DNA of 64,000 nucleotides from Methanolobus bombayensis (GCF_017873415.1 NZ_JAGGKD010000003.1:62001-126000); one strand, 5' to 3'; counted from the stretch's first letter, positions 42,640 through 52,503 are shown. Notes: generated from the sequence alone by a model not told the origin. Numbers and translations: made by a program.

Positions 42640-42912
42640 CTAAAGGAAGGTCCAATCCAGTCTGTTGCCCTCACCATCGTAAAGTGATACTTCCATCTCC
42701 ATTTCAATATCTTCAAGCTCATATGGAAGACGTTTCATTCCTATGTAGAGTGTATCACCAGGGACGTAATCAAAGCCCTCTGGTTTTACTTTGCCGAAAT
42801 AGACACGGCCGCCGGATTCAACTTCTTCAACAGTGACTCCTTTCCACATGAGTGTGTCAATTACATTTATTATGACACATTCAAAACGGTCAGATTCATT
42901 TACCTCAGACAT
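42640..42912 (-). CDS. conserved hypothetical protein
   Basis: A 90-residue acidic protein, beta-rich by eye: FECVIINVIDTLMWKGVTVEEVESGGRVYFGKVKPEGFDYVPGDTLYIGMKRLPYEL. No signal peptide, membrane segment or cysteine pair. The single gene lies between convergent rnz and the AAA ATPase upstream on the same strand. I do not recognise a family with certainty; it looks like a small archaeal-specific protein. Confidence 0.7.
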   Translation of the reverse strand: MSEVNESDRFECVIINVIDTLMWKGVTVEEVESGGRVYFGKVKPEGFDYVPGDTLYIGMKRLPYELEDIEMEMEVSLYDGEGNRLDWTFL

Positions 42913-42978
42913 AGCTCTCCGATATATTTTCAGATATTAAAAAGATAATCCTAATATCCGGGTAACTTTCACAAAATC

Positions 42979-44106
42979 TCAGATGTACATCCTGTCAGCA
43001 TTTCCAGATACCGGAATATTTTTGAGCTTTTTAAGAGAGGAACAAAGGTCATCCTGAGTAACATGTTCCCTCTCATCAATAATTACATTATGAAGAGCGG
43101 TCTTGAGTACCTTCGCTACAAGATCCCTTCCTGAAAGTCCCTCTGTCATCTTTGCAAGAGCAGGGAGATCAAGATCTTTCACAGGAATCGGAAAAGTCCT
43201 CACATTAGATCTAAGTATTGCAAGTCGTTCTTTCTCATCGGGAAGGGTAAACTCGATCTCTTCCTCGAACCTGCTCCTTACAGCAGGGTCAATGGCATCT
43301 GTGCGATTGGTGGCACCTATGGTACAAACACCCGGGCGTTCCACAATGCCATCCATTTCCGTCAGAAGAGAATTGACTATCTCTGCTACATCACCACGCA
43401 GTTCCTGATGCCTGCGATCAAGTGCGATTGCATCTAGTTCATCTATGAAAACAATACATGGAGCCATTTCCTGCGCCCTGTCGTACAGTTGATGTATCTG
43501 TCTGGAACCCTCACCGACAAACTCCCCTATAAGTTCGGTTGCCTTAACCGGAATAATGGGAACATGTGTCTTATTTGCAAGTGCTTTTGCAAGCATTGTT
43601 TTTCCGGTACCCGACGGACCGAAAAAGAGTACATTTCGTGGTGCCCATTTACCAAATTTCTCTGGAGCTTCAAGAAAACGTTCAATGAGTTTACATTTCT
43701 TACGTGCGCTCTGCTGCCCGACCACGTCATCAAAAGTGACATCACTTCTGAATTCAACAACAGGAGTAGTGGTAACAAGTACCTCACTCACAATAATGTG
43801 TGTATTCTGGCCGATGACCGATTCAGGTGGTTCCACATCAGTAACTTTGTATGCAAAATCAGGAAACATCCTGCGGTCAAAAAGATAATCCCCTTTGCGC
43901 GCTGTAAAACCTCTCCACTGCTCACGTGCATAGTGCTCGAAAACTCCGGGGTCCGTAATTTCCGGATATTCATCCAGCATACTGGCCATGGGATAACCTG
44001 CAGGCTCCAGAACCAGAAAATCAGCAGTACACTCTCCAGGATCAGAACTTGGTTTCCTCTTTGATTTCGCAGTGGTTTTCTGGGCAGTCCTCACTATATA
44101 CATCAT
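42979..44106 (-). CDS. AAA family ATPase (archaeal, PAN/FtsH-like module)
   Basis: A 375-residue protein. An N-terminal domain of about 120 residues (ECTADFLVLEPAGYPMASML...) precedes one AAA module. Walker A is GPSGTGKT at 163-170; Walker B is CIVFIDELDAIALD; the second region of homology has RRHQELRGDVAEIVNSLLTEMDG and GATNRTDAIDPAVRSRFEEEIEF with arginine finger. The C-terminal helical domain is LAKMTEGLSGRDLVAKVLKTAL. It probably forms a hexamer that unfolds or remodels proteins. The N-domain differs from PAN and Lon, so the partner is unknown. Start is ATG 44106 or 44103. Confidence 0.92.
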   Translation of the reverse strand: MMYIVRTAQKTTAKSKRKPSSDPGECTADFLVLEPAGYPMASMLDEYPEITDPGVFEHYAREQWRGFTARKGDYLFDRRMFPDFAYKVTDVEPPESVIGQNTHIIVSEVLVTTTPVVEFRSDVTFDDVVGQQSARKKCKLIERFLEAPEKFGKWAPRNVLFFGPSGTGKTMLAKALANKTHVPIIPVKATELIGEFVGEGSRQIHQLYDRAQEMAPCIVFIDELDAIALDRRHQELRGDVAEIVNSLLTEMDGIVERPGVCTIGATNRTDAIDPAVRSRFEEEIEFTLPDEKERLAILRSNVRTFPIPVKDLDLPALAKMTEGLSGRDLVAKVLKTALHNVIIDEREHVTQDDLCSSLKKLKNIPVSGNADRMYI

Positions 44107-44321
44107 CTCTTTTTCTTACTAATACTAATTGATTTAAGCAAATTATTAAAGCTAACCCCCAGGTTGATTTTGCATGTATAAAGTACATTGTAACATCAAA
44201 TAATGCAAATTATCTTTGTACCATAATATCGAGAACACTGGAGAAAAGAACTTCATCAAAATTTAACACAATAAAACAAACGAATAATAAATATAGTAAT
44301 TAATACTATAATAATAGATTA

Positions 44322-46661
44322 ATGATAGATGACCACACACTGAAAAACGTAAAAATCACCAGTGTCGTAAATACAGTACTTATACTGATAGTCATTATAT
44401 TCGGATTTGTATTGGTTGTACCATTTGTAATTGCAAAAGATGCAAATTCCATCATAATCAGCTTAGCTTTGATATTGTCCACATTAACAATTATACTCTA
44501 TGCAAGCAAGCAAATAGAGAAAAAGAATACGGAACTGGAACTTAAAATAAGCGAACTGGACGGAAAACACAGAGAGCTGAATGAGAAACATAAGGGACTG
44601 GAACACCTTGTTGCCCGCAATACAAGAATAGAGAATATGATCACGTCCCTGATCTCCATGTTCATTGAGCCTGGGAACATTGACGGAACCCTGAATGAAA
44701 TATTAAAGAAAACCGCTTCTTTTTGCAATGCAGAGTACTGCTATCTTTTTTTATTCAAGGGTAACAGCGACCCATATCTGTCACATGGATGGAAAAGTTT
44801 TGGCTTAAGTGAGAAAAAGAGTGTTTTTGAAAATATATCCTACTCCAAATTTCCATGGATATCAAAAAAACTAGTTCAAAAACAAATGGTCCATATCTCG
44901 AAAGAAGAAAAACTTCTGGAAATTGCTGACAGAGAGAGAAACATCATATTATCCAGTGGTGTAAAGTCATTAATGATAGTCCCGGTTGAGTCAGAATCTG
45001 AATGTATTGGATTTATCAGCATCGAAAACATATCAAATAAAACCGACTGCAATCTTGATAACATACAGACATTGAAAGTATTATCAGAGATTGTAAGTAT
45101 GGCTCTAAATCACAGGTCATTCCTGAAAGATCTGGGGCTTTTTAAAAACCTGATTGACAGGTCCAACGATTTTATTTTCACTATTGATATGGAAAAACAT
45201 CTCATCATTGATGCAAATGAAACTGCCTGTAAAGAGCTTGGATACTCACTAGAAGAACTTATCAGTATGCAGGAAAAAGAACTAAGTTTGCTTTTTGACG
45301 ACACATTCTGGAAAAATGATCTTAGCGACCTTGTAGGTGACAGATACCTGCTACCAAGTCAGACACTTACAAGAAAAAATGGTGACAAAATACCGGTGGA
45401 GATGAATATTACCTTTGCTACCCATGACAACCACAATTATGCCCTGGCGGTTGTGCGCGATATTGCAGCACGTATTGATATGGAAAGCAGACTTGCAAAA
45501 ACCAAACAGGTTATGGAGCTTGCCATGGAAGGCGCTGACCTTGGAATGTGGGACTGGAATCTCAGGACAAATGAGGTAATGTACAATGAGCGCTGGGCAG
45601 AGATGATCGGATATGATGTTGATGATATTGAAAAGAATATTGAAAGCTGGAAAAAACTGATACATCCTGATGATATAAAAACTGTAGATGCTACTGTTAA
45701 TGAGCATATTGACGGTGAAACACCATTCTTTGAATCTGAATTCCGTATGAAGAACAGCAAAGATAAATGGCAATGGATACTGGCCAGGGGAAAGATCACC
45801 GAGTGGGATAAGAATGAAGAACCATTCAGGTTCACAGGAACTACTATGGATCTTGACGAAAGGAAGAAGGTTGAAGAAGAACTTCGCCACTCCAATGAAC
45901 TGAAAGATCTGTTTACCGATATAATGCGCCACGACCTGCTGAATCCTGCAGGAAATATCAAGGGTTTTTCAGAAGTATTGTACGAAAAAGAGGATGACCC
46001 TGGTAAATCCAGAATTATCAGCAGTGTGCAAAGAAATACTGACAGGCTCATAGACATGATAGAAACAGCTGCCAAATTTGCTAAACTGGAAGCAACAGAT
46101 GAACTGGAACTGAAGGAAGTTGACATTATGGCAAGCCTTCACAATGTTATAGAACAATTCGAGCACCAGCTTCACGAAAAGAATATGAAACTTGATCTTC
46201 GTGCAGAAGGAAAATATCCTGCCGTACTTAATCCTATTGTTGAGGAGATTTTTGCCAATTATATCTCCAATGCCATCAAGTATAGTCCAGAGAACACAAA
46301 AATCATCGTTGATATTGCAAATATGAATTATGAATGGATGGTAACTGTAACTGACTGCGGAGAAGGTATCCCTGATGATGCAAAACCACTGGTATTTGAC
46401 CGTTTTAAGAGAGTGAATAAAAGTGGTGTGAAGGGAACAGGACTTGGACTTGCCATTGTTAAGAAGATAGCCGAACTTCTTGGAGGACGAGTTGGCGTTG
46501 ACGATAATCCGGAAGGTAATGGCAGTATGTTCTGGGTAAGGCTCAAAAAGCATCATGAAGTGCTCAATGACGAAGCTGAGCCCACAATCCCCATAGAGAA
46601 TAAGATCGGAACAGAGATGATTCAGGATATGAAAGCAGAAATTCAAACAGCATCCCATTAG
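44322..46661 (+). CDS. membrane sensor histidine kinase with GAF and PAS domains
   Basis: A 779-residue kinase. Two membrane helices (about 15-37 and 42-61) are joined by a very short loop, so there is almost no outside domain. A coiled coil (64-95), GAF (about 100-265), PAS (275-385), PAS_3 (390-515) follow. The HisKA-like region has His537 in DIMRHDLLNPAGNIKGFSEVL, the HWE-unlike, DHLLNPA variant frequent in methanogens. HATPase: EEIFANYISNAIKYSP, DCGEGIPD and GTGLGLAIVKK. Signal is probably sensed inside the cell or within the membrane. No response regulator gene nearby. Confidence 0.93.
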   Translation: MIDDHTLKNVKITSVVNTVLILIVIIFGFVLVVPFVIAKDANSIIISLALILSTLTIILYASKQIEKKNTELELKISELDGKHRELNEKHKGLEHLVARNTRIENMITSLISMFIEPGNIDGTLNEILKKTASFCNAEYCYLFLFKGNSDPYLSHGWKSFGLSEKKSVFENISYSKFPWISKKLVQKQMVHISKEEKLLEIADRERNIILSSGVKSLMIVPVESESECIGFISIENISNKTDCNLDNIQTLKVLSEIVSMALNHRSFLKDLGLFKNLIDRSNDFIFTIDMEKHLIIDANETACKELGYSLEELISMQEKELSLLFDDTFWKNDLSDLVGDRYLLPSQTLTRKNGDKIPVEMNITFATHDNHNYALAVVRDIAARIDMESRLAKTKQVMELAMEGADLGMWDWNLRTNEVMYNERWAEMIGYDVDDIEKNIESWKKLIHPDDIKTVDATVNEHIDGETPFFESEFRMKNSKDKWQWILARGKITEWDKNEEPFRFTGTTMDLDERKKVEEELRHSNELKDLFTDIMRHDLLNPAGNIKGFSEVLYEKEDDPGKSRIISSVQRNTDRLIDMIETAAKFAKLEATDELELKEVDIMASLHNVIEQFEHQLHEKNMKLDLRAEGKYPAVLNPIVEEIFANYISNAIKYSPENTKIIVDIANMNYEWMVTVTDCGEGIPDDAKPLVFDRFKRVNKSGVKGTGLGLAIVKKIAELLGGRVGVDDNPEGNGSMFWVRLKKHHEVLNDEAEPTIPIENKIGTEMIQDMKAEIQTASH

Positions 46662-46721
46662 ATTTAAGGAATATAATACCAATCAGAAGCCTTTGTTATT
46701 AAATGATCACGAGGAAATAAG

Positions 46722-47501
46722 ATGGAACTTGATGAGCTTACTATTACAAGGGCTATAGTTGATGAATTTTCTAAGGTTTTTCTTGACTACACAGAGGTAG
46801 ATGTGGCGCTTGTTGGAGGAGGACCTGCAAACCTGGTAGCTGCCAGATATCTGGCAGAGGCAGGCCTTAAAACCGTGCTTTTTGAGAAGAAGCTCTCAAT
46901 AGGCGGAGGAATGTGGGGAGGAGGAATGATGTTCCCACGCATAGTGGTCCAGGAAGATGCGAAACATATACTTGATAATTTCGATATTGATTATCATGAG
47001 TATGAGAAGGGATATTATGTTGCAAGTTCGGTGCAGTCTGTTGCCAAACTTATTTGTGGTGCAACAGATGCCGGTGCAGAGATCTTCAACCTGATAGATG
47101 TTGAGGACGTAATGATCCGTGAGAATGATACCGTATGCGGACTTGTTATTAACTGGGGACCTGTGTCCATGACCGGACTGCATGTTGACCCACTTGCGAT
47201 CAAAGCAAAGCTTGTTATTGACGGAACCGGACATGATGCAGGAATATGCAATACTGTCCTCAGGAAGATACCTGGTGCAGAGATAGGTTCCGGAATCCCC
47301 GGTGAAAAGCCAATGTGGGCCGATGTTGGGGAGCGTATTTTGATGGATACCACAAAAGAAGTCTATCCCGGACTGATAGTTACAGGAATGGCAGCAAACG
47401 CTGTTGCAGGAGCTCCAAGAATGGGACCTGTCTTTGGTGGAATGATGCTGTCCGGCAAGAAGGCTGCAGAGATTGCAATTGAAAAGCTGAGAAGTGAATA
47501 A
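46722..47501 (+). CDS. thi4: Thi4-type ADP-thiazole synthase, sulfide-using (His) form
   Basis: A 259-residue FAD/NAD-fold enzyme that makes ADP-thiazole for thiamine from NAD and glycine. Visible: dinucleotide motif VALVGGGPANLVAARYLAEAGL, FEKKLSIGGGMWGGGMMFPRIVV, and C-terminal GAPRMGPVFGGMMLSGKKAAEIA. The position that is a sulfur-donating Cys in yeast Thi4 is His154 here (TGLHVDPLAI), the form known in methanogens to use free sulfide catalytically instead of suiciding. ATG follows GAGGAAATAAG. A thiD gene lies 3 kb away but not in the same operon. Confidence 0.95.
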   Translation: MELDELTITRAIVDEFSKVFLDYTEVDVALVGGGPANLVAARYLAEAGLKTVLFEKKLSIGGGMWGGGMMFPRIVVQEDAKHILDNFDIDYHEYEKGYYVASSVQSVAKLICGATDAGAEIFNLIDVEDVMIRENDTVCGLVINWGPVSMTGLHVDPLAIKAKLVIDGTGHDAGICNTVLRKIPGAEIGSGIPGEKPMWADVGERILMDTTKEVYPGLIVTGMAANAVAGAPRMGPVFGGMMLSGKKAAEIAIEKLRSE

Positions 47502-47585
47502 TAATTATATAACTGAACAAGCCTGAGGACACTGTTTAATAGCTTTCCAAAGGAAAAGATTTATGTAAGAAACGGACATCTATAG

Positions 47586-47606
47586 GGTGCTTTCAAGTAA
47601 AGCACC
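47586..47606 (+). promoter_or_regulatory. hairpin in the tRNA-His 5' leader
   Basis: GGTGCTTT (47586-47593) and AAAGCACC (47599-47606) form an exact 8-bp stem with loop CAAGT. It starts about 26 bases after a TATA-like TTTATGTA (47560-47567), near the expected transcription start, and ends eight bases before the mature tRNA. Confidence 0.65.
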
Positions 47607-47614
47607 TGCTTCGA

Positions 47615-47689
47615 GCCGGGGTAGGGTAGCGGTTATCCTGTAGCCCTGTGGAGGCTACGATTCGAGTTCGATTCTCGATCCCGGCCCCA
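47615..47689 (+). tRNA. tRNA-His (GTG)
   Basis: Acceptor GCCGGGG/TCCCGGC (one G-T pair at 7-66), anticodon stem TAGCC/GGCTA with loop CTGTGGA, anticodon GTG at 47648-47650, T arm TCGAG TTCGATT CTCGA. Discriminator C73 is typical of histidine tRNAs, and CCA is encoded at 47687-47689. The base before position 1 is A, so the histidine identity nucleotide G-1 is not encoded in this alignment and would have to be added after transcription. Confidence 0.95.
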
Positions 47690-48082
47690 TTTCCTAATTC
47701 CGTTCTAATGATTGATCTGGATACTATATACCCCGATTCAGCAACCATTGTTTAAAAAATAATTACGTTTTTGATATACAACAAATCGTTGCATTACACC
47801 ACCCGCCATACAATTGTATGAAAGTTAGCCCCATCCCGCTACAAGGGGTGGTACATCCTTGTAGAATCTGAAAAACAGACTTATTCTTATGTTATGTTCT
47901 GATACTATATAACAGTATACATTTCATTAGATAGTTCTATAATATTTACATTATAATACATATCAAAAAATATACATCATGTGTTATTTTATTTTACCTG
48001 TGCTGTCATTCTTGAAAAGATTACCAAAGATTAAAAGAGAAAATCAAAAACGAAAACCAGTAGAAAATTATGAATACAAAAG
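47690..48082. other. intergenic region between tRNA-His and purF
   Basis: About 390 AT-rich bases with no supported gene. Most of it is unremarkable, but 47797-47864 is GC-richer and strongly structured, as described separately. Confidence 0.5.
47797..47864 (+). ncRNA. candidate structured RNA or mobile-element end
   Basis: A compact nest of inverted repeats in otherwise plain AT-rich DNA. ACCACCC (47798-47804) pairs with GGGTGGT (47846-47852). CATACAATTGTATG (47807-47820) is a perfect palindrome. CCATCCC (47831-47837) pairs with GGGGTGG (47845-47851). CTACAAGG (47839-47846) pairs with CCTTGTAG (47857-47864). Three of these pairings exclude each other. The GAAAGTTAGCCCCATCCC...GGGGTGG part resembles the right-end hairpin of IS200/IS605-type elements. 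Neither strand nor transcription is established. Confidence 0.3.
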
Positions 48083-49498
48083 TTAAAACTCATTCAACTT
48101 TAACTGTCTTCTCTGACACATATCTTCACCAGGGATTTCCACTGGATAAGCGCCTGTAAGACAACCAAGACAGAGATCATCCCTATCTATCCCTATTGAT
48201 TCCACTAGGCCGTCAACACTGAGATAACCCAAAGAATCCGCATCAATAACAGCCTCAACACCCTTGATAGTCTTGTGTGCTGCAATCAGTTCCTCCCTGG
48301 AAGCCATGTCAATACCCAGATAACATGGAGCAATGATAGGAGGACTGCCAATACGTGCATGTACTTCTGTTGCACCCGCATTGCGCACCATATCAATAAT
48401 ACGACGCGAAGTTGTACCTCTTACTACACTGTCATCAATAAGAACCACTTTTTTTCCTTTTATATTCTGATCTATGGTATTCATTTTCAGGCGAACAGCA
48501 GTTTCGCGCATTGCCTGGCCCGGAAGAATGAAAGTTCGGCCAATATAACGGTTCTTCATAAGACTTTCTTCATAATCGATCTTAGACTCTTTTGCATAAC
48601 CAATAGCTGAAGTTATACCCGAGTCAGGAACAGGAGATACCATATCTGCATCAACAGGATGCTCAAGAGAAAGCCTTTCACCTATTCTTTCACGGACTTT
48701 ATAGACAAGCTCTCCGTCTATGATCGAATCAGGACGTGCAAAATAAACATATTCAAAAACACAGTGAGCACAATATTTCTCTTCAAATAACTGATATGAT
48801 TCAACTTCACCATCGCGGAAAATAAGGAGTTCTCCGGGTTGCACATCCCTGAGAAGTTTACCGTTCAGTGTATCAATAGCCACACTTTCAGAAGCAACAA
48901 CATAACCGGAATCAATAGTACCAAAGCATAACGGTTTGAATCCAAGAGGATCCCTTACAGCCATGAGCATATCATCTATCATTATGGTCAGTGAATATGA
49001 TCCGTTGAGTTGCTTCATTACATTGCGCATAGCTTCAACAGGATTATGCTTCAAAAGTTCCTTTACCAGAAGATGAGCTATTACTTCTGTGTCAGAATTT
49101 GCAACAAATATATGACCTTCCGTCTCAAGTTGTTCACGCAGGTCATAACCATTGACAAGATTACCATTGTGTGCAAGAGCAACATTACCGCTCTTATACT
49201 TTACAATAAAAGGCTGACAATTCTCTAAGCGTGAGTCACCGGAAGTAGAATAGCGAACATGTCCGATTCCCACATTGCCCTTCAGAGAAACAAGGTCATC
49301 CTTGTCAAAAACCTCGGGCACAAGACCCATACCTTTTAAAGTATGAGGTTCCCTGCCATCATGTACAGTCACCCCTGCGGATTCCTGACCACGATGCTGC
49401 AGAGCATATAATGCGTAATATATACGAAGCGCGGAAGGGACTGGATGTGTTTCTTCATCGAACTGTACAACCCCTACAACACCGCATTCTTCGCGCAT
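48083..49498 (-). CDS. purF: amidophosphoribosyltransferase
   Basis: First step of purine synthesis: PRPP plus glutamine gives phosphoribosylamine. The 471-residue protein starts MREECGVVG; Cys5 would become the N-terminal glutaminase nucleophile after removal of a short propeptide. Glutaminase signatures are LQHRGQESAGV and GIGHVRYSTSG. The PRPP loop is VVLIDDSVVRGTTSRR. CAHC, the downstream APCYLG and the C-terminal CLGCLTG provide cysteines like those binding the [4Fe-4S] cluster in the Bacillus-type enzyme. It lies 24 bases downstream of rpl37e and is probably in an operon with it. Confidence 0.97.
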   Translation of the reverse strand: MREECGVVGVVQFDEETHPVPSALRIYYALYALQHRGQESAGVTVHDGREPHTLKGMGLVPEVFDKDDLVSLKGNVGIGHVRYSTSGDSRLENCQPFIVKYKSGNVALAHNGNLVNGYDLREQLETEGHIFVANSDTEVIAHLLVKELLKHNPVEAMRNVMKQLNGSYSLTIMIDDMLMAVRDPLGFKPLCFGTIDSGYVVASESVAIDTLNGKLLRDVQPGELLIFRDGEVESYQLFEEKYCAHCVFEYVYFARPDSIIDGELVYKVRERIGERLSLEHPVDADMVSPVPDSGITSAIGYAKESKIDYEESLMKNRYIGRTFILPGQAMRETAVRLKMNTIDQNIKGKKVVLIDDSVVRGTTSRRIIDMVRNAGATEVHARIGSPPIIAPCYLGIDMASREELIAAHKTIKGVEAVIDADSLGYLSVDGLVESIGIDRDDLCLGCLTGAYPVEIPGEDMCQRRQLKLNEF

Positions 49499-49522
49499 TT
49501 ATATCCCTAGTCTAAAAAAGAC

Positions 49523-49693
49523 CTAATATTTGCACTTTGCCTGCCACTTGTAGCTTCTCATGCGTGAGCTCTTGCCAAAGCCGCATGATGTGCACTGTTT
49601 TGTGTGAATGTTGAGTGAAACACTACCGCAGCGCCTGCATTTTACATGTGTACGCTTCTGCCTTTTACCCATTGAAGGAGTACCTTTTGACAT
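49523..49693 (-). CDS. rpl37e: ribosomal protein L37e
   Basis: A 56-residue zinc-ribbon ribosomal protein: [20 protein letters not shown], then CRRCG and CTSCGFG (the CxxC...CxxC zinc site), ending with [15 protein letters not shown]. This length and motif are diagnostic. It lies between lsm and purF on the minus strand, the usual euryarchaeal order. A TATA-like TTTATAG (complement of about 49750) may give it an additional promoter. Confidence 0.97.
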   Translation of the reverse strand: MSKGTPSMGKRQKRTHVKCRRCGSVSLNIHTKQCTSCGFGKSSRMRSYKWQAKCKY

Positions 49694-49811
49694 ATTATAA
49701 TCACCTTTAGTATGAATTCCTTGATTAATTGTTATAATAAGTAAAGCCTATAAATTACAGCCTGGAGGTTACCCATGATATTGCTAGTAGTTCTTATAGG
49801 TTACGTTCATT

Positions 49812-50111
<300 letters not shown>

Positions 50112-50310
50112 TTACTTATACATATTGCGATGCTCCAATGTTGCATATGCTGTATATAAAACTATCGTGATAAGCGATTTTTGAACATCCCGAAAGATGC
50201 AGAGATATGAAACGGTTCACAAAGATATATAGACCTGACTGACCAACTAATATATAAGCAACAAGGCATCTATGTGCTTTTTCACGAGCCAAACGAATAG
50301 AGAGGATTAT

Positions 50311-51129
50311 ATGAGCAGAATACCAGTCATACTCACCATTGCAGGATCTGACTCCGGCGGAGGAGCAGGAATAGAAGCAGATATAAAGACAATAGCTTCA
50401 CTAGGGCTTCATCCTGCATGTGCAATTACATCAGTTACCGCCCAGAACACACAGGGAGTTAGAAGTGCTTATGATATACCCGTTGAGGCAATAACAGCCC
50501 AGATAGATGCGGTTTGTGAGGACATGGATATCACATGGGCAAAATCCGGTATGCTCTCTTCGTCCGAAATCACATCCAATGTTGCTTTTATGGTGAAAAA
50601 GCATAAGCTGAAAATAATTGTTGATCCGGTCATGGCTGCAGAGGCAGGCGGTGATCTGCTCCGCAAAGAAGCCGTAATAACCCTAAAAGAAGAACTGTTA
50701 CCAGTATCGGAAGTTGTAACTCCTAATATCAATGAAGCCAGCATACTTGCAGGAATAGAGATACAGAATGTAAATGATGCAGAGAGTGCTGCAAAGATCA
50801 TCAGTAAAACAGGAGTCAAATACGTCATTGTTACCGGAGGACATCTAGATGGCTCAGATATAATATATGATTCCCATAACGACAGTTACACAACAATATC
50901 AGGTACTTTTGTCAAAGGCGGAACACATGGATCGGGTTGTACGTATTCTTCAGCACTGACATCATTCCTTGCTCAGGGATATAGCATAGATGAAGCCGCC
51001 AGAAAAGCAAAGATTTTTGTTGTGGAAGCCATCAAAGGAAGTGTGCCGATAGGGAAAGGTGTTGGACCAGTTAACCAGCTTGCATGGCTCCTTAATAGAC
51101 CGGAACGCTGTACAAGGAGAGACTTATAA
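50311..51129 (+). CDS. thiD: hydroxymethylpyrimidine/phosphomethylpyrimidine kinase
   Basis: A 272-residue ribokinase-fold enzyme that phosphorylates HMP and HMP-P in thiamine synthesis. Visible: LTIAGSDSGGGAGIEADIKTIASLG at the N-terminus, VDPVMAAEAGGDLL, and the anion hole GTFVKGGTHGSGCTYSSALTSFLA. Start ATG 50311 follows AGAGGAT; the frame extends upstream to 50272 but without a binding site. A short C-terminus without a ThiN domain makes it monofunctional. No TPP riboswitch was seen upstream. Confidence 0.95.
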   Translation: MSRIPVILTIAGSDSGGGAGIEADIKTIASLGLHPACAITSVTAQNTQGVRSAYDIPVEAITAQIDAVCEDMDITWAKSGMLSSSEITSNVAFMVKKHKLKIIVDPVMAAEAGGDLLRKEAVITLKEELLPVSEVVTPNINEASILAGIEIQNVNDAESAAKIISKTGVKYVIVTGGHLDGSDIIYDSHNDSYTTISGTFVKGGTHGSGCTYSSALTSFLAQGYSIDEAARKAKIFVVEAIKGSVPIGKGVGPVNQLAWLLNRPERCTRRDL

Positions 51130-51207
51130 GAAGCATATACAAGCCTAATTATAAGTAAAGAATAAAATTGACCGATTTAGTAAGTTATACACCAAGAGTG
51201 AATATAA

Positions 51208-52503
51208 ATGCAAACAGAATTTGTCAAAGACCTTTTTCTGTCAAAAGAGATCAGAAAAAGTATTCGAGATATGGGATTCAGGGAAGCAACAGAAATTCAG
51301 AAAATGTGCATTCCAGTCATAATGGATGGAAAAGATGTAATTGGTCATGCACAGACAGGAACCGGAAAAACTGTGGCATTCGGGATTCCGTTAATGGAAC
51401 TACTTGAGCCGGATTACAGAAAAACACAGGCACTTGTAATTTGTCCCACCAGGGAACTTGCAATACAGGTTACAGAGGAACTGGAGAAAATTGCAAAGTA
51501 CATCCCCGAACTCAAAATATTACCAGTTTATGGTGGAACTTCAATGGGATCACAGGCAGAGGGTCTGAAAAATGGTGCGCATGTTGTTGTGGGAACTCCC
51601 GGAAGAATAATAGACCACATGGAAAGAGGAAATTTGCGGACAGGTGAAATCGGAATAGTAGTGCTTGATGAAGCTGATGAAATGCTGAACATGGGATTCA
51701 GGGACGACATCGAAAAAATACTGGAAAGCACACTATCTTCAAGACAGACACTTCTTTTTTCAGCAACGATGCCCGAAGAAATACTCAGACTGACAGAAAA
51801 ATACCAGAAAGATCCCATACACATAACGATAGTACAGGAAAAACTCACGGTTCCTCAGGTAAAACAATATTACTTTGAAGTGAAAGATAATGCAAAGCCC
51901 GAAGCACTCAAGCGCCTAATAGAAGTTGAAAATATCAAATCTGCTCTTGTGTTCTGTAATACCAGGAAAGAAGTTGACAGGCTTGTAATCAAGCTGCGCT
52001 CAAAAGGTTATCCGGTAGATGCACTCCACGGAGATATCAAGCAGAAAAAAAGAGAGCGCCGCATGGATAGATTCAGGGACGAGGATATTGACATTCTTAT
52101 TGCCACTGATGTTGCAGCAAGAGGCATAGATATTGACAATATTGAAGTTGTTTTTAATTATGACTTGCCACAGGATCCGGAAATCTACGTACACAGGATC
52201 GGAAGGACTGCACGAGCAGGCAGACCGGGGATTGCATATACTTTTGTTTCCGGCAAGGAAAAAATAAAACTTGAAGATATTAAAAAGATAACCGGAACTG
52301 CAATCAACAAGAGAGAACTTCCAAGAAATCGAGATGTAGAAAAGATTAAGGAAAACAGAATTGCAGATGATGTAAGGATGCTTATCAGGCGTGGTAAACT
52401 TGATAAATATGACGAGTTCGTTTCGGATATTGCAAATGATGATATGGATTATCGCCAGATTGCTGCAGCCCTTGCAAAAATACTGCTAAAAGGTGACAAC
52501 TGA
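51208..52503 (+). CDS. DEAD-box RNA helicase
   Basis: A 431-residue ATP-dependent RNA helicase with both RecA domains: Q motif GFREATEIQ, motif I AQTGTGKT (48-55), PTRELAIQ, motif II VLDEADEML, motif III FSATMP, motif V ATDVAARGIDID and motif VI HRIGRTARAG. The C-terminal 80 residues (KREEL to LLKGDN) have a basic, helical tail. Methanogen members of this group are often cold-induced and aid ribosome assembly or mRNA decay. The upstream GAGTGA serves as binding site. Confidence 0.96.
   Translation: MQTEFVKDLFLSKEIRKSIRDMGFREATEIQKMCIPVIMDGKDVIGHAQTGTGKTVAFGIPLMELLEPDYRKTQALVICPTRELAIQVTEELEKIAKYIPELKILPVYGGTSMGSQAEGLKNGAHVVVGTPGRIIDHMERGNLRTGEIGIVVLDEADEMLNMGFRDDIEKILESTLSSRQTLLFSATMPEEILRLTEKYQKDPIHITIVQEKLTVPQVKQYYFEVKDNAKPEALKRLIEVENIKSALVFCNTRKEVDRLVIKLRSKGYPVDALHGDIKQKKRERRMDRFRDEDIDILIATDVAARGIDIDNIEVVFNYDLPQDPEIYVHRIGRTARAGRPGIAYTFVSGKEKIKLEDIKKITGTAINKRELPRNRDVEKIKENRIADDVRMLIRRGKLDKYDEFVSDIANDDMDYRQIAAALAKILLKGDN

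Noticed and set aside
45437-46682. Long minus-strand frames within the GAF/PAS kinase
   Set aside because: Antisense shadows; the plus-strand kinase has complete domains.
46662-46721. Possible TPP riboswitch before thi4 (also checked before thiD)
   Set aside because: The leader is too short and no conserved TPP-aptamer segments were seen at either gene.
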